A stretch of DNA of 64,000 nt. Origin: Flavobacterium sharifuzzamanii (lineage in GTDB: Bacteria > Bacteroidota > Bacteroidia > Flavobacteriales > Flavobacteriaceae). The notes under the pieces are model-generated. The model worked only from the letters and a program-made list of their open reading frames with translations, was not told the DNA's origin and did not search any database. The stretch covers positions 607,004-671,003 of the forward strand of contig NZ_QJGZ01000042.1 of assembly GCF_003254585.1 (NCBI RefSeq), read 5' to 3'. The position numbers and the translations under genes were made by a program. Positions 1 to 8,101 of this stretch are shown here, piece after piece. Position 1 is the first letter of the stretch. Every line of letters starts with the position of its first letter.

Positions 1-231
1 TATACTGAAACTAAAATTGGCAATACTATTGGCCGATTAGCAAGCGAAGGGTTATTTATTAAAAAGTCTAAGAGAGAGCTGTCTTTACTAAACGATTCTG
101 CAGAACAGCGATATCTTAATTTATTCACAGAACAGCCTCATTTAATACAAAAAATTCCGCAAAAATACCTTGCCTCTTACATTGGCATTACTCCGCAAGC
201 TTTAAGCCGAATTAGAAAACGTATTTATTAA
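1..231 (+). CDS. Crp/Fnr-family transcriptional regulator, C-terminal part only
   Basis: The reading frame is open from the window edge to a TAA at 229-231 and gives 76 residues, so the start and the cyclic-nucleotide-like sensor domain lie outside the window. The visible part ends in YLASYIGITPQALSRIRK, the helix-turn-helix recognition region typical of Crp/Fnr proteins of Bacteroidota. Such proteins bind promoter DNA as dimers; the effector cannot be told from this part. The DoxX-like gene begins 58 bases downstream on the same strand and could be co-transcribed or a target. Confidence 0.8.
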   Translation, partial: YTETKIGNTIGRLASEGLFIKKSKRELSLLNDSAEQRYLNLFTEQPHLIQKIPQKYLASYIGITPQALSRIRKRIY

Positions 232-289
232 CCCAGGTTCATTGTTTTAGGTTTCTTTACTGTGCAACTTTGTATAATAAAAAAAAGAT

Positions 290-754
290 ATGGAAACCTT
301 AATTATACTTTTTGGAGTTTTTATTGCAACGCTACTTATTATTTGGCTTACAGCTAAACGGCTAGAGCTAGCATTCGCTGGTAGAGTAGCCATATCAGTT
401 ATGCTAGTATTTACTGCTATAGGCCATTTTGTTTTTGCTAAAGGAATGGCAATGATGATCTCTTTTTTGCCTTTTGCAAATGCCATTGTGTTTATTACAG
501 GAATTATAGAATTAATTGCTGCAATTGGATTGCTACTGCCAAAAACTAAAATCCTTACAGGGAAACTGCTTATTCTATTCTTTATCTTACTCCTACCCGC
601 TAACATTTATGCCGCAAGCCATAATATCAATTTACAGAATGCCGACTATACTGGCAAAGGTTTATCGTACTTATGGATCAGAATACCAATGCAACTTCTT
701 TTTATAGCATGGGTATATTTTTCTTCACTAGGAATCAATCAAAAATCAAAATAG
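290..754 (+). CDS. DoxX-like small membrane protein
   Basis: This 154-residue protein is almost wholly hydrophobic, with about five likely membrane spans (near residues 3-20, 32-50, 62-84, 90-109 and 131-147). The segment TGIIELIAAIGLLL, with a glycine and a buried glutamate in a helix, resembles the conserved part of the DoxX family. DoxX proteins are inner-membrane proteins of varied or unknown role, some linked to quinones or redox stress. It follows a Crp/Fnr regulator gene, which suggests but does not prove control by it. Family assignment is fairly sure; function is not. Confidence 0.7.
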   Translation: METLIILFGVFIATLLIIWLTAKRLELAFAGRVAISVMLVFTAIGHFVFAKGMAMMISFLPFANAIVFITGIIELIAAIGLLLPKTKILTGKLLILFFILLLPANIYAASHNINLQNADYTGKGLSYLWIRIPMQLLFIAWVYFSSLGINQKSK

Positions 755-851
755 TCAATCAGGAAAATGTATGTCATATATAATTAATAATGTACATTTT
801 CCTTTAGTTTATTTTGTAATTTTAATTGGTTTAATTAATTTTTAGTTAAAA

Positions 852-884
852 TTGTTTTTTGAGTTACAAAAAGATGTAAATTTG
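852..884 (+). promoter_or_regulatory. Predicted promoter of the Rrf2 gene
   Basis: TTG at 852-854 is separated by 22 bases from TAAATTTG at 877-884, fitting the Bacteroidota consensus TTG-N(17-23)-TAnnTTTG. The start codon at 904 is about 20 bases downstream. An 8-bp inverted repeat, GTTACAAA (863-870) and TTTGTAAC (881-888), overlaps the -7 element and may be an operator. Confidence 0.6.
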
Positions 885-901
885 TAACATATTTTATTAC
901 A
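883..901 (+). promoter_or_regulatory. Dyad TGTAA-N9-TTACA before rrf2 (candidate operator)
   Basis: TGTAACATATTTTATTACA is a dyad with 5-bp half-sites placed over the predicted transcription start, directly before the ATG at 904. A nearly identical copy precedes the next gene at 1333. Its size fits a dimeric winged-helix regulator such as Rrf2, hence autoregulation is inferred. Confidence 0.5.
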
Positions 902-903
902 GT

Positions 904-1311
904 ATGATTTCAGGTAAATTTGCCATAACGATTCACATTCTTACTTTGCTCCATAAATTCCCAAATGATTATTTGTCATCGGAATATATTGCGGGTAGTA
1001 TTAATCTAAATCCTGTTTTGGTTCGAAAAGAAATTGCCAATTTAAAAGCACACCATATTGTAGAAAGTAAAGAAGGAAAAAATGGAGGTACAAAATTGGC
1101 AGTAAACGCCGCTGAACTGACTTTAAAACAAATATTTGAAATGACCTTTGAAACCATTGGTTTAGGTTTTGCAAAGAACCAGCCGAATCCTGATTGTCCT
1201 GTTGGAAAAAACATCAATCAGCATTTGGAAGTTTTATATAGCGAAATGAATCAAAACGTCAGCAAACAGCTGGAAGGAATTTCATTGGAAGATTTTTCGA
1301 ATCAGTTTTAA
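904..1311 (+). CDS. Rrf2-family transcriptional regulator
   Basis: The 135-residue protein has the Rrf2 layout: an N-terminal winged helix (ITIHILTLLHKFPNDYLSSE, then VRKEIANLKAHHIVESKEGK with the GGTKLA wing) and a long C-terminal helix. The three-cysteine iron-sulfur cluster of IscR/NsrR is absent; only one cysteine is present, in NPDCPVG, as in cysteine-switch or clusterless members such as YwnA. It probably represses its own gene and the reductase 57 bases downstream, since both are preceded by the same dyad. The ligand or stress signal is unknown; oxidant or electrophile sensing through the single cysteine is only a guess. Confidence 0.85.
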   Translation: MISGKFAITIHILTLLHKFPNDYLSSEYIAGSINLNPVLVRKEIANLKAHHIVESKEGKNGGTKLAVNAAELTLKQIFEMTFETIGLGFAKNQPNPDCPVGKNINQHLEVLYSEMNQNVSKQLEGISLEDFSNQF

Positions 1312-1332
1312 AACTATTTTTTTAACCTAAAC

Positions 1333-1351
1333 TGTAACATTTTTTATTACT
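1333..1351 (+). promoter_or_regulatory. Second copy of the dyad, before the reductase gene
   Basis: Bases 1333-1350 match 883-900 at 17 of 18 positions (TGTAACAT then TTTTTATTAC). The right half-site is TTACT instead of TTACA. It lies 18 bases before the ATG of the reductase and is a likely Rrf2 site. Confidence 0.45.
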
Positions 1352-1368
1352 AAATAAATTTATATATT

Positions 1369-2010
1369 ATGAAAATCGCACTTATCGGAGCTACAGGATT
1401 TGTTGGCTCAGCACTGTTAAATGAACTAGCAGACAGAAAACATGAAATCACTGCTATTGCAAGAACTCCAAAAGACACAGCAAACGCAACTTGGGTTGCT
1501 GCAGATATTTTTAATGTTGATGCTTTGGCAGAAATCTTAAAAGGTCACGATGCTGTGGTTAATGCTTATAACCCTGGATGGACAAACCCAAATATTTATG
1601 ATGACTTTTTAGCAGGTTCAAAAGCTATTCAGGAAGCGGTTAAAAAATCAGGTGTTAAACGTTTTGTTACTATTGGTGGAGCAGGAAGTTTATATGTCGC
1701 TCCAGATTTACAAGCGGTTGATACTCCAGATTTTCCAAAAGAGATTTTCCCCGGAGCCAATGCGGCAAGACATTATTTGAATATCATCAAAGAAGAAAAA
1801 GATTTAGACTGGGCATTCTTTAGCCCTGCTTTCGAAATGCATGCTGGAACTAAAACAGGTAGAACTGGAAAATATCGTTTAGGCTTAGAAAATCCTGTTT
1901 TCAATGACGAACAAAGAAGTATTTTATCTGTAGAAGATTTGGCAGTTGTTATTGCTGACGAAGTAGAAACTCCAAAACATCATCAAGTTAGATTTACAGC
2001 GGGATATTAA
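1369..2010 (+). CDS. NAD(P)-binding atypical SDR (NmrA/YwnB-like reductase)
   Basis: The 213-residue protein opens with a Rossmann fold: KIALIGATGFVGSALLNEL has the GATGFVG dinucleotide-binding motif. VAADIFNVDAL, VVNAYNPGW and RFVTIGGAGSLYV follow the order seen in atypical short-chain dehydrogenases of the NAD(P)H-binding (NmrA-like) group. Members act as flavin or quinone reductases or only sense NAD(P)H, so the substrate cannot be named. It probably forms a unit with the Rrf2 regulator upstream, a pairing also known, from memory, as ywnA-ywnB of Bacillus subtilis. Confidence 0.8.
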   Translation: MKIALIGATGFVGSALLNELADRKHEITAIARTPKDTANATWVAADIFNVDALAEILKGHDAVVNAYNPGWTNPNIYDDFLAGSKAIQEAVKKSGVKRFVTIGGAGSLYVAPDLQAVDTPDFPKEIFPGANAARHYLNIIKEEKDLDWAFFSPAFEMHAGTKTGRTGKYRLGLENPVFNDEQRSILSVEDLAVVIADEVETPKHHQVRFTAGY

Positions 2011-2050
2011 TTCTTTTAGATGCTAAGATTCTAAGCGACTAAGTTTCTTT

Positions 2051-2192
2051 GCCACGAATTACACGAATTTTCACGAATTATTCTTCTGTTTATTTTGAAT
2101 AAAAAAATTAATGAAAATTCGGGAATTCGTGGCAACTTATTTTTACTCATTGTGAGAATAACAAATTAGTGGAAATTCGTGTAATTCGTGGC
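2051..2192. repeat. Inverted intergenic repeat, 'AATTCGTGTAATTCGTGGC' family
   Basis: GCCACGAATTACACGAATT at 2051-2069 is repeated in inverse as AATTCGTGTAATTCGTGGC (2174-2192). Between the arms lies an imperfect third piece near 2120-2135. Relatives occur at about 9930-9965, 10100-10135 and 41132-41214. The element fills most of the 242-base gap before meaB. Confidence 0.8.
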
Positions 2193-2231
2193 AAACTAAC
2201 TTTTTGAAACTGTTTTTGTTTTCTGTACTTT

Positions 2232-2239
2232 TACATTTC
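2232..2239 (+). promoter_or_regulatory. Candidate -7 element before meaB
   Basis: TACATTTC differs from TAnnTTTG at the last base. It lies 13 bases before the TTG start of meaB, so the mRNA leader would be only a few bases long. Confidence 0.35.
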
Positions 2240-2252
2240 TAAAAAGTGCGTT

Positions 2253-3374
2253 TTGTCAAATTCTAATAAACAAACTGGCAGTATATCTGAAAAAGCTGGA
2301 ATTTCACCTCCCGAAATCACCAATATTTCGGCTATAAATCAAATTAAAAATAAGCGCAGGCAGCAACCGACTTCTCAAGAATTAATTGAGGGTATTTTAG
2401 AAGGCAACAGAACTTCTCTTAGCCGAGCCATTACTTTAATTGAAAGCACTAATCCAGATCATTTTGAAAAAGCTGGCGAAGTTATTCAAGGCTGTTTAGC
2501 TCATGCTAATAAATCGGTTCGAATTGGAATTACGGGTGTTCCTGGCGTTGGAAAAAGCACTTTTATTGAAGCTTTTGGAAAACATCTGACACAATTAGGA
2601 AAAAAAGTAGCCGTTTTGGCAGTTGATCCTAGCAGTTCTCTTTCGCATGGAAGTATTCTAGGCGATAAAACCCGAATGGAAGAATTGGTGAAAGACGAAA
2701 ATGCTTTTATTCGTCCAAGTGCTTCTGGTGAAACTTTAGGCGGTGTGGCTCGAAAAACTCGAGAAACCATTATTCTTTGTGAAGCCGCAGGTTTTGATAC
2801 CATTATTATTGAAACAGTTGGTGTTGGCCAAAGCGAAACTGCCGTTCACAGTATGGTGGATTTCTTTTTGCTATTGAAAATTTCTGGCGCAGGCGATGAA
2901 CTTCAAGGCATCAAACGCGGTATCATGGAAATGGCTGATGCTATTGTTATTAATAAAGCGGACGGAGATAATATAAAAAAAGCCAATCAGGCGAAATTGG
3001 AGTTTAATCGCGCTTTGCATTTATTTCCTCCAAAAAAATCAAACTGGCAACCTAAAGTAACCACTTGCAGTTCACTCACAAAAGACGGAATCGCTGAAGT
3101 TTGGAACACTATTTCTGAATATTTTGAAATGACGAAAGAAACAGGTTTTTTTCAAGAAAAAAGAAATGAGCAAAACCATTTCTGGATGATGGAAACGATC
3201 AACGAACAGCTTAAACAAAATTTCTATAATCAGCCTGATATAATTTCGCTTTTAGAAGAAAGCAAAAAAGCAGTGCAAAACAATGAAATTTCATCTTTTG
3301 CAGCTGCTTCTGAGTTATTGAAATTATATTTTGATAAAGGTGCAAAGGCTCAAAGTGACAAAGGTTCAGAGTAA
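2253..3374 (+). CDS. meaB: Methylmalonyl-CoA mutase-associated GTPase MeaB
   Basis: MeaB is a G3E-type P-loop GTPase that guards methylmalonyl-CoA mutase during loading of adenosylcobalamin and removes inactivated cofactor. Visible motifs are GVPGVGKST (residues 95-103, Walker A), VDPSSSLSHGSILGDKTRM (from 124), ETVGVGQSE (switch region) and NKAD (234-237, guanine specificity). At 373 residues it is slightly longer than usual because of a poorly conserved head of about 38 residues and an 11-residue tail that lies in an intergenic repeat. The start is TTG; no ATG is available in frame near the conserved domain. Its client subunits are encoded at 49201-53266, 46 kb away, not next to it. Confidence 0.93.
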   Translation: MSNSNKQTGSISEKAGISPPEITNISAINQIKNKRRQQPTSQELIEGILEGNRTSLSRAITLIESTNPDHFEKAGEVIQGCLAHANKSVRIGITGVPGVGKSTFIEAFGKHLTQLGKKVAVLAVDPSSSLSHGSILGDKTRMEELVKDENAFIRPSASGETLGGVARKTRETIILCEAAGFDTIIIETVGVGQSETAVHSMVDFFLLLKISGAGDELQGIKRGIMEMADAIVINKADGDNIKKANQAKLEFNRALHLFPPKKSNWQPKVTTCSSLTKDGIAEVWNTISEYFEMTKETGFFQEKRNEQNHFWMMETINEQLKQNFYNQPDIISLLEESKKAVQNNEISSFAAASELLKLYFDKGAKAQSDKGSE

Positions 3375-3533
3375 AAAGATTGTCGCTTTGCTCCTTATTT
3401 TTCCCAACAATCTTGATACACAATCTTGTCAGTTCTAGCGGAGTCGAGAACCCGCAAAGCATTTCAATTTCATTAAAAAAAGAAAAGGTTCAAAGTAAAA
3501 ACCTTTGAACCTTTGTAACTCTGAGCCTTTGAA
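3341..3533. repeat. Inverted repeat, 'AAAGGTTCAAAGG' family, overlapping the meaB end
   Basis: Bases 3341-3366 and the inverse of 3508-3533 match at 23 of 26 positions (core CAAAGGCTCAAAGT versus ACTCTGAGCCTTTG). The left arm is translated as the last residues of MeaB. The right arm ends just before the stop of the convergent gene at 3535. The same word family recurs at 17170-17210 and 29358-29537. Confidence 0.75.
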
Positions 3534-3534
3534 C

Positions 3535-5472
3535 CTATTTTTTAGGCCTAAGCTTATATTTACTTTCTTTATATAAATTTCCTGCTGTAATTACATGCGC
3601 CAAAGCATCTTTTGCTAATTCTTCATTTAATTTAACTGGAATTAAAGTTGTATCATTTTTGATTTCAAACTGCAATGGTTTCAAATTTGGCTGCATGATT
3701 ACAACCTGATTTTCCACTCTAAATGCGTTGATATCATTAAACTGCATAATCGATCTTCCTTGCACTTTCGGATCAAGCTTGCTTAGGTTTCTACCTACCA
3801 TTGGTGTTTCAAAAGGAAGTCCTAAATAACTTAACAATGTCGGTGGAATATCAATCTGACTTGCCAATCTATCATAAACAGCTCCTTTTGGAACTCCAGG
3901 TCCCATAATAAATGCTGGAATATGGAATTTGTTAATTGGCACTAAATTTTTACCATAAGTTCTTGTATTGTGATCAGCAATTACAATAAAAATCGTGTTT
4001 TTAAAATACGGTTCTTTCTTCGCCATTTCAAAGAATTTCCCAATTGAGAAATCAGCATATTTCATGGCATTATTTACCGTATTAGGCTTTTTATCGTAAG
4101 GCTTAATTCTTCCTGCTGGATATTCAAATGGTTCGTGATTTGAAGTCGAAAACATTAAAGAGAAAAATGGTTTATCTCCTTTTGATTTGAAATACTGATT
4201 GGCTTTCGTAACCAAATCTTCATCAGAATAACCCCAAGTTCCTTTGAAAGCATATTTATTTCCATCTGATTCAAAATCGGATTGGTCAACGATGTCTGTA
4301 AAACCATTCCCGTTGAAAAACGAAGCCATATTATCAAAATTGGCCATTCCGCCATAAATGAAACTTGTATCGTAACCTTTTTGTTTTAATGCGTCTGCCA
4401 ATGTAAAAAATCCTTGTTGTGAATTTCCAAGCTTCACCACACTTTCTGATGGCGACGGCAAAAATCCAGTTACAACTGCTTCAATTCCGCGAACACTTCT
4501 GGTTCCTGTGCAATACAAATTGGTAAATAATAATCCTTCTTTAGATAATTTATCAAATTCTGGAGTTAATGGTTTTCCTCCTAAAATCCCAACGTATTCT
4601 GCACCTAAACTTTCTTGTAGAAAAATAACCAAATTGTATGGCTTTTTCATAACAGAATCTGGCTGCTGAACATGTAGAAACGGAATTTCTTTATCAGTAA
4701 AATCACTTGGACCGGCAATCATGTATTTTTTCACACGAGCAATAGCTTCGGCCTCATCCATTTTACCGTACATCTTCGTATTTCCTTCATTTTTGATTGA
4801 GTACGCCGCAAAAGCAACCGTATAAAATGAATTTAACCCCAAAGTATTTGTAAGCTGATCTGTTGAGAAAACAGCATTACTAGCATTAATAGGTCGTTTT
4901 GAAGTAAGACTTGAACGTGCTCCGAAAAACAATAAAAAAGCCACTAATGGAAATACCATTAATTTGAATTTATATTCGGTACTTGTTGTGTAAAACAATT
5001 GTTTTCCTTTTTTGAAAGCAAAATACAGTACAACTCCAAGAATTAGAAAAGTCACAATGATTGAAGTCAGATAACTTTTTAAAAGCATTCCAACCACTTC
5101 TTTTGGGTAAATAAGATAGTCTAAGAAAATCTTATTTGGGCGTGTATCATATTGTTTTACAAAATCTGGGGAAGCTAATTCTACAAAAAGAATTAAAAAC
5201 AGAAATAGGAAACTATAAATTACCAGAAATTTATTGGTAAACTTTATCCATGTATTCGGCAGAAAAGTAATTAGAACTGCTGGCAGAAATGACAAATAAC
5301 AAAGCAATATTAAATCCATTCGAAGACCGATTGGAAAAATATACCAGAAATCTGGTGTCTGCACTACTCTTTCTTTAAAAAGAAAAAATAAAAAGATTCG
5401 GCTTAAAGTGGTAATCAATAACCCGATCAATATAAAACTGAAAATAGGTTTTAAGAAACGTAAATTTTTCAT
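3535..5472 (-). CDS. LTA synthase-like membrane sulfatase-fold transferase
   Basis: The 645-residue protein has about five N-terminal membrane spans (within residues 10-185) and a C-terminal extracytoplasmic alkaline-phosphatase/sulfatase domain. NLVIFLQESLG (metal-binding Glu287), CTGTRSVRG (likely nucleophile Thr324) and the later VIADHNTRTYG metal site match the LtaS/MdoB family. Such enzymes transfer phosphoglycerol or phosphoethanolamine from lipids to glycans or lipid A. In Gram-negative Bacteroidota the true substrate is uncertain, so no LtaS activity is claimed. The small acidic gene at 5510 lies 37 bases upstream on the same strand and is probably co-transcribed. Confidence 0.88.
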   Translation of the reverse strand: MKNLRFLKPIFSFILIGLLITTLSRIFLFFLFKERVVQTPDFWYIFPIGLRMDLILLCYLSFLPAVLITFLPNTWIKFTNKFLVIYSFLFLFLILFVELASPDFVKQYDTRPNKIFLDYLIYPKEVVGMLLKSYLTSIIVTFLILGVVLYFAFKKGKQLFYTTSTEYKFKLMVFPLVAFLLFFGARSSLTSKRPINASNAVFSTDQLTNTLGLNSFYTVAFAAYSIKNEGNTKMYGKMDEAEAIARVKKYMIAGPSDFTDKEIPFLHVQQPDSVMKKPYNLVIFLQESLGAEYVGILGGKPLTPEFDKLSKEGLLFTNLYCTGTRSVRGIEAVVTGFLPSPSESVVKLGNSQQGFFTLADALKQKGYDTSFIYGGMANFDNMASFFNGNGFTDIVDQSDFESDGNKYAFKGTWGYSDEDLVTKANQYFKSKGDKPFFSLMFSTSNHEPFEYPAGRIKPYDKKPNTVNNAMKYADFSIGKFFEMAKKEPYFKNTIFIVIADHNTRTYGKNLVPINKFHIPAFIMGPGVPKGAVYDRLASQIDIPPTLLSYLGLPFETPMVGRNLSKLDPKVQGRSIMQFNDINAFRVENQVVIMQPNLKPLQFEIKNDTTLIPVKLNEELAKDALAHVITAGNLYKESKYKLRPKK

Positions 5473-5509
5473 TAAAATTAGTATAAGAACGTGAGATTAG
5501 AAAAACAAA

Positions 5510-5737
5510 TTACTCTTCGTAACGGTTAATTTCTCTGTCATAAAACTCATTAGCCTTTTCGATTAAACTCTCCATTTCGGCATTTAATTCAGCTTCGTCA
5601 AGATCTTCTGGTTCTTCCAAAAACTCAACCTCATCATCTTTCAAATTGATAATAAATCTTGGGTAATCTAGATGAATGATAAAAATATCGTCTGGAAAAT
5701 CTGTATTGTCTCCAAGTAAAAATTTAGGTAATTCCAT
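5510..5737 (-). CDS. Small acidic conserved protein, unknown function
   Basis: The 75-residue protein has no signal peptide or membrane span. It is very acidic, especially in DDEVEFLEEPEDLDEAELNAE, and ends in a helix rich in Glu and Arg. The first half (PKFLLGDNTDFPDDIFIIHL) looks like a short beta-rich fold. I do not recognise a named family, though the ORF is well formed, has an ATG start, and leads into the LTA-synthase-like gene. It may be a small cytosolic partner of unknown role. Confidence 0.65.
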   Translation of the reverse strand: MELPKFLLGDNTDFPDDIFIIHLDYPRFIINLKDDEVEFLEEPEDLDEAELNAEMESLIEKANEFYDREINRYEE

Positions 5738-5768
5738 ATCTATTTATTTTTTTTAATGGTTATTTTTT

Positions 5769-5797
5769 AGCCACAGATTAAAAGGATCAAAAGGATT
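5769..5797. repeat. Intergenic repeat word 'AGCCACAGATTAAAAGGAT'
   Basis: AGCCACAGATTAAAAGGAT at 5769-5787 recurs nearly unchanged at 41093-41120. In inverse it recurs as AATCTGTGGCTAAAA near 9830, 9991 and 10157. It belongs to the set of dispersed intergenic repeats in this genome. Confidence 0.6.
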
Positions 5798-5844
5798 TCT
5801 CCTGACTTTAGACTTTATGATCTTTGACTTATTTTTATTCAAAT

Positions 5845-7230
5845 TTAGTTATTTGAAACTGACTTGGTAATCAATTTCTTTGTTAGGTAATGAAAACGAA
5901 TATACAAACAAATTGCCGCTGCGGTTAAACCTGCCAAAAGCCCGACCCAAACTCCTTGCGCCTTCAATTCGGTGTGTTCTCCTAAATAATATGAAATCGG
6001 AAAACCAATTACCCAATAGGCTACAAAAGTAATGTACATTGGAATTTTTACATCTTGCAAACCACGGAGTGCTCCGAGAACCACAACCTGAATTCCGTCT
6101 GAAATCTGGAAAATCGCTGCAATTAACAGTAATTTTGAAGCTATTCCTATTACTTCTTCGTTATCTAAAATCTGTCCTGTATTTTCCATATTCAAGAAAA
6201 TATAAGGCAGATAATCGTGGAAAATAATGAAGAAAATCGCAAAAATCGTTTCTAAGATTATGGCAAGCAGGAAAATAGAACGCGCCACAACAACTAGTTT
6301 TTTATAGTCCATTAAACCTCTTTGATTGCTGACACGAACCATCGAAGTAACGCTTAATCCCATTGCAAACATAAAAGTCATTGATGCCAAACTCAAAGCA
6401 ATTTGATTTGCCGCCTGGCTTGTTTTTCCGATATTTCCGCAAAGCCAGATTGAAGCTGTAAACAAAACTACTTCAAAAAGCATTTGCATTGCAGAAGGAA
6501 ACCCTATACTGATAATCTTGTTTATGGTGGCTTTTTTTATTTCACTAAAACTAAAACCTTTAAAAAAGCGCTTTAAGTCATCTCTTCGCGAAAGCATAAT
6601 ATGCATGAACATTACCAAAAATATTCTCGAAATCACTGTTCCTAAAGCTGCTCCGATAATTCCCATTTTTGGAAAAATCCAAATTCCGTAAATTAAAACA
6701 TAGTTTATACCAACGTGAAGCACATTGGCCATTACCATGGCATACATAGAATATTTAGTCAGAGACATTCCGTCTGCAAACTGTTTATAGCCTTGATACA
6801 TTACCAACGGAATTAGAGAAAAAGCAACCCATCCTAAATATGGTTTTGCCAATACAATAACATCTGCAGGCTGTTTTAGCAATTCCATAATTGGTTTCGC
6901 GAACATAATTACCGTAAAAAGCACCAATCCTAAAATAGTGCATAGAAATAATCCATGGTGGAAAGCAGATCGAATTTTTGTATCATTTTTCTCTGCATCT
7001 CCTTCAGCAACAATAGGTGTAATAGCTGTAGAAAACCCAATTCCTAGAGACATTGCAATAAAAATCATACTGTTTCCTAGTGAAACGGCTGCCAGTTCTG
7101 TGCTTCCTATTTTACCAACCATTATATTATCGACAATACCAATTAAGGTATGTCCGACCATTCCTAAAATAACAGGATATGCCAGTCTTAAATTATACGA
7201 AAACTCTTTAGTGTACTGCTTTAAATTCAC
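5845..7230 (-). CDS. MATE-family multidrug/cation efflux transporter
   Basis: The 461-residue integral membrane protein has twelve likely spans in two halves. RLAYPVILGMVGHTLIGIVDNIMVGKIGSTELAAVSLGNS is the hallmark start of NorM-type MATE proteins, and the second half repeats it in SIGFPSAMQMLFEVVLF. MATE pumps export organic cations or drugs in exchange for Na+ or H+ across the inner membrane. The gene stands alone on the minus strand, with an AT-rich leader up to the divergent gene at 7420. The substrate is not predictable. Confidence 0.92.
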   Translation of the reverse strand: MNLKQYTKEFSYNLRLAYPVILGMVGHTLIGIVDNIMVGKIGSTELAAVSLGNSMIFIAMSLGIGFSTAITPIVAEGDAEKNDTKIRSAFHHGLFLCTILGLVLFTVIMFAKPIMELLKQPADVIVLAKPYLGWVAFSLIPLVMYQGYKQFADGMSLTKYSMYAMVMANVLHVGINYVLIYGIWIFPKMGIIGAALGTVISRIFLVMFMHIMLSRRDDLKRFFKGFSFSEIKKATINKIISIGFPSAMQMLFEVVLFTASIWLCGNIGKTSQAANQIALSLASMTFMFAMGLSVTSMVRVSNQRGLMDYKKLVVVARSIFLLAIILETIFAIFFIIFHDYLPYIFLNMENTGQILDNEEVIGIASKLLLIAAIFQISDGIQVVVLGALRGLQDVKIPMYITFVAYWVIGFPISYYLGEHTELKAQGVWVGLLAGLTAAAICLYIRFHYLTKKLITKSVSNN

Positions 7231-7419
7231 TTCTATTCAATTTTGTGCGCAAAGATAGTCAGAAGCTTCGAATTCTATCCTATCTATAAAAATATATCCC
7301 AATTTTAAGACAAAAATAAGATGAACTAAATATTATGTAACGATTTTTAAAAATTGTATAACAAACTCCAAATGGCTTGCATATAATTTTACGTCATAGA
7401 AATTTCAAAAATATAAGCC

Positions 7420-7938
7420 ATGAAAAAATTACAGATGTTATGCCTAGCTGCTTTCACATTTTTATTTGCCAACACCACATTTGCTCAAGAGACAGAAGCA
7501 ACAAATTACGACCAAGGTTTTAGATTAGGTTTTGGTTTAAATGGAGGATTGCCAACAGATAATGATTACGACTGGTCTCTTGGGGGGGATGTTCGTTTAC
7601 AGTATGATCTTTCCAAAAAAACATCGTTGACCCTAACAACAGGTTTTACAAATCTATTTATGGGAAAAGACGATCTTGGAAATAACATAAAAGATCTTGG
7701 ATTTATTCCGGCAAAAGCTGGTTTTAAAGCTTTTGTTTTAAAAGATCAATTTTATGTTTTAGGAGAACTGGGTGCAGGTTTTGCTGTAACAAATGGTTAC
7801 AATCAAACCACCTTTTTATGGGCTCCAGGAATTGGTTATGCCAACAAATACATTGATTTAAGTGTTCGTTACGAAGATTATCATGATTTTAGAACCAATC
7901 AAGTAGCATTGCGTGTTGCTTATGGTTTTCAACTCTAA
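7420..7938 (+). CDS. Outer-membrane beta-barrel protein
   Basis: The 172-residue protein begins with a signal peptide (KKLQMLCLAAFTFLFANTTFAQ, cut after the AQ). The rest shows alternating hydrophobic and polar residues with aromatic girdles, such as SLTLTTGFTNLFMG and IDLSVRYEDYHDF. It ends in ALRVAYGFQL, a terminal beta-strand with a penultimate-strand pattern suited to the BAM complex. It resembles the small eight-stranded barrel proteins (OmpW/OmpX-like size) common in Flavobacteriia. Ligand and function are unknown. A factor-independent terminator follows at 7977. Confidence 0.75.
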   Translation: MKKLQMLCLAAFTFLFANTTFAQETEATNYDQGFRLGFGLNGGLPTDNDYDWSLGGDVRLQYDLSKKTSLTLTTGFTNLFMGKDDLGNNIKDLGFIPAKAGFKAFVLKDQFYVLGELGAGFAVTNGYNQTTFLWAPGIGYANKYIDLSVRYEDYHDFRTNQVALRVAYGFQL

Positions 7939-7976
7939 AAAATAGGTTTAATTTATTATTTTGTTTTTGGTAAAAA

Positions 7977-8008
7977 CCCGATAGTCTGAATAGTCTATCG
8001 GTTTTTTT
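7977..8008 (+). terminator. Factor-independent terminator after the barrel gene
   Basis: CCGATAG (7978-7984) pairs with CTATCGG (7995-8001) around a 10-base loop. Seven T follow. Confidence 0.8.
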
Positions 8009-8101
8009 ATTTACCATTGGTCAAAAGAAAAGTGCTGGTAGTCAAATGATTTTTTGGGATTGATTTAGAACGCGGTAATTCGCAGAAAAATTAATCAAAT
8101 C

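Noticed and set aside
247..606. Open frame of 119 codons on the minus strand
   Set aside because: It is the antisense shadow of the DoxX-like gene, whose hydrophobic plan is much more convincing.
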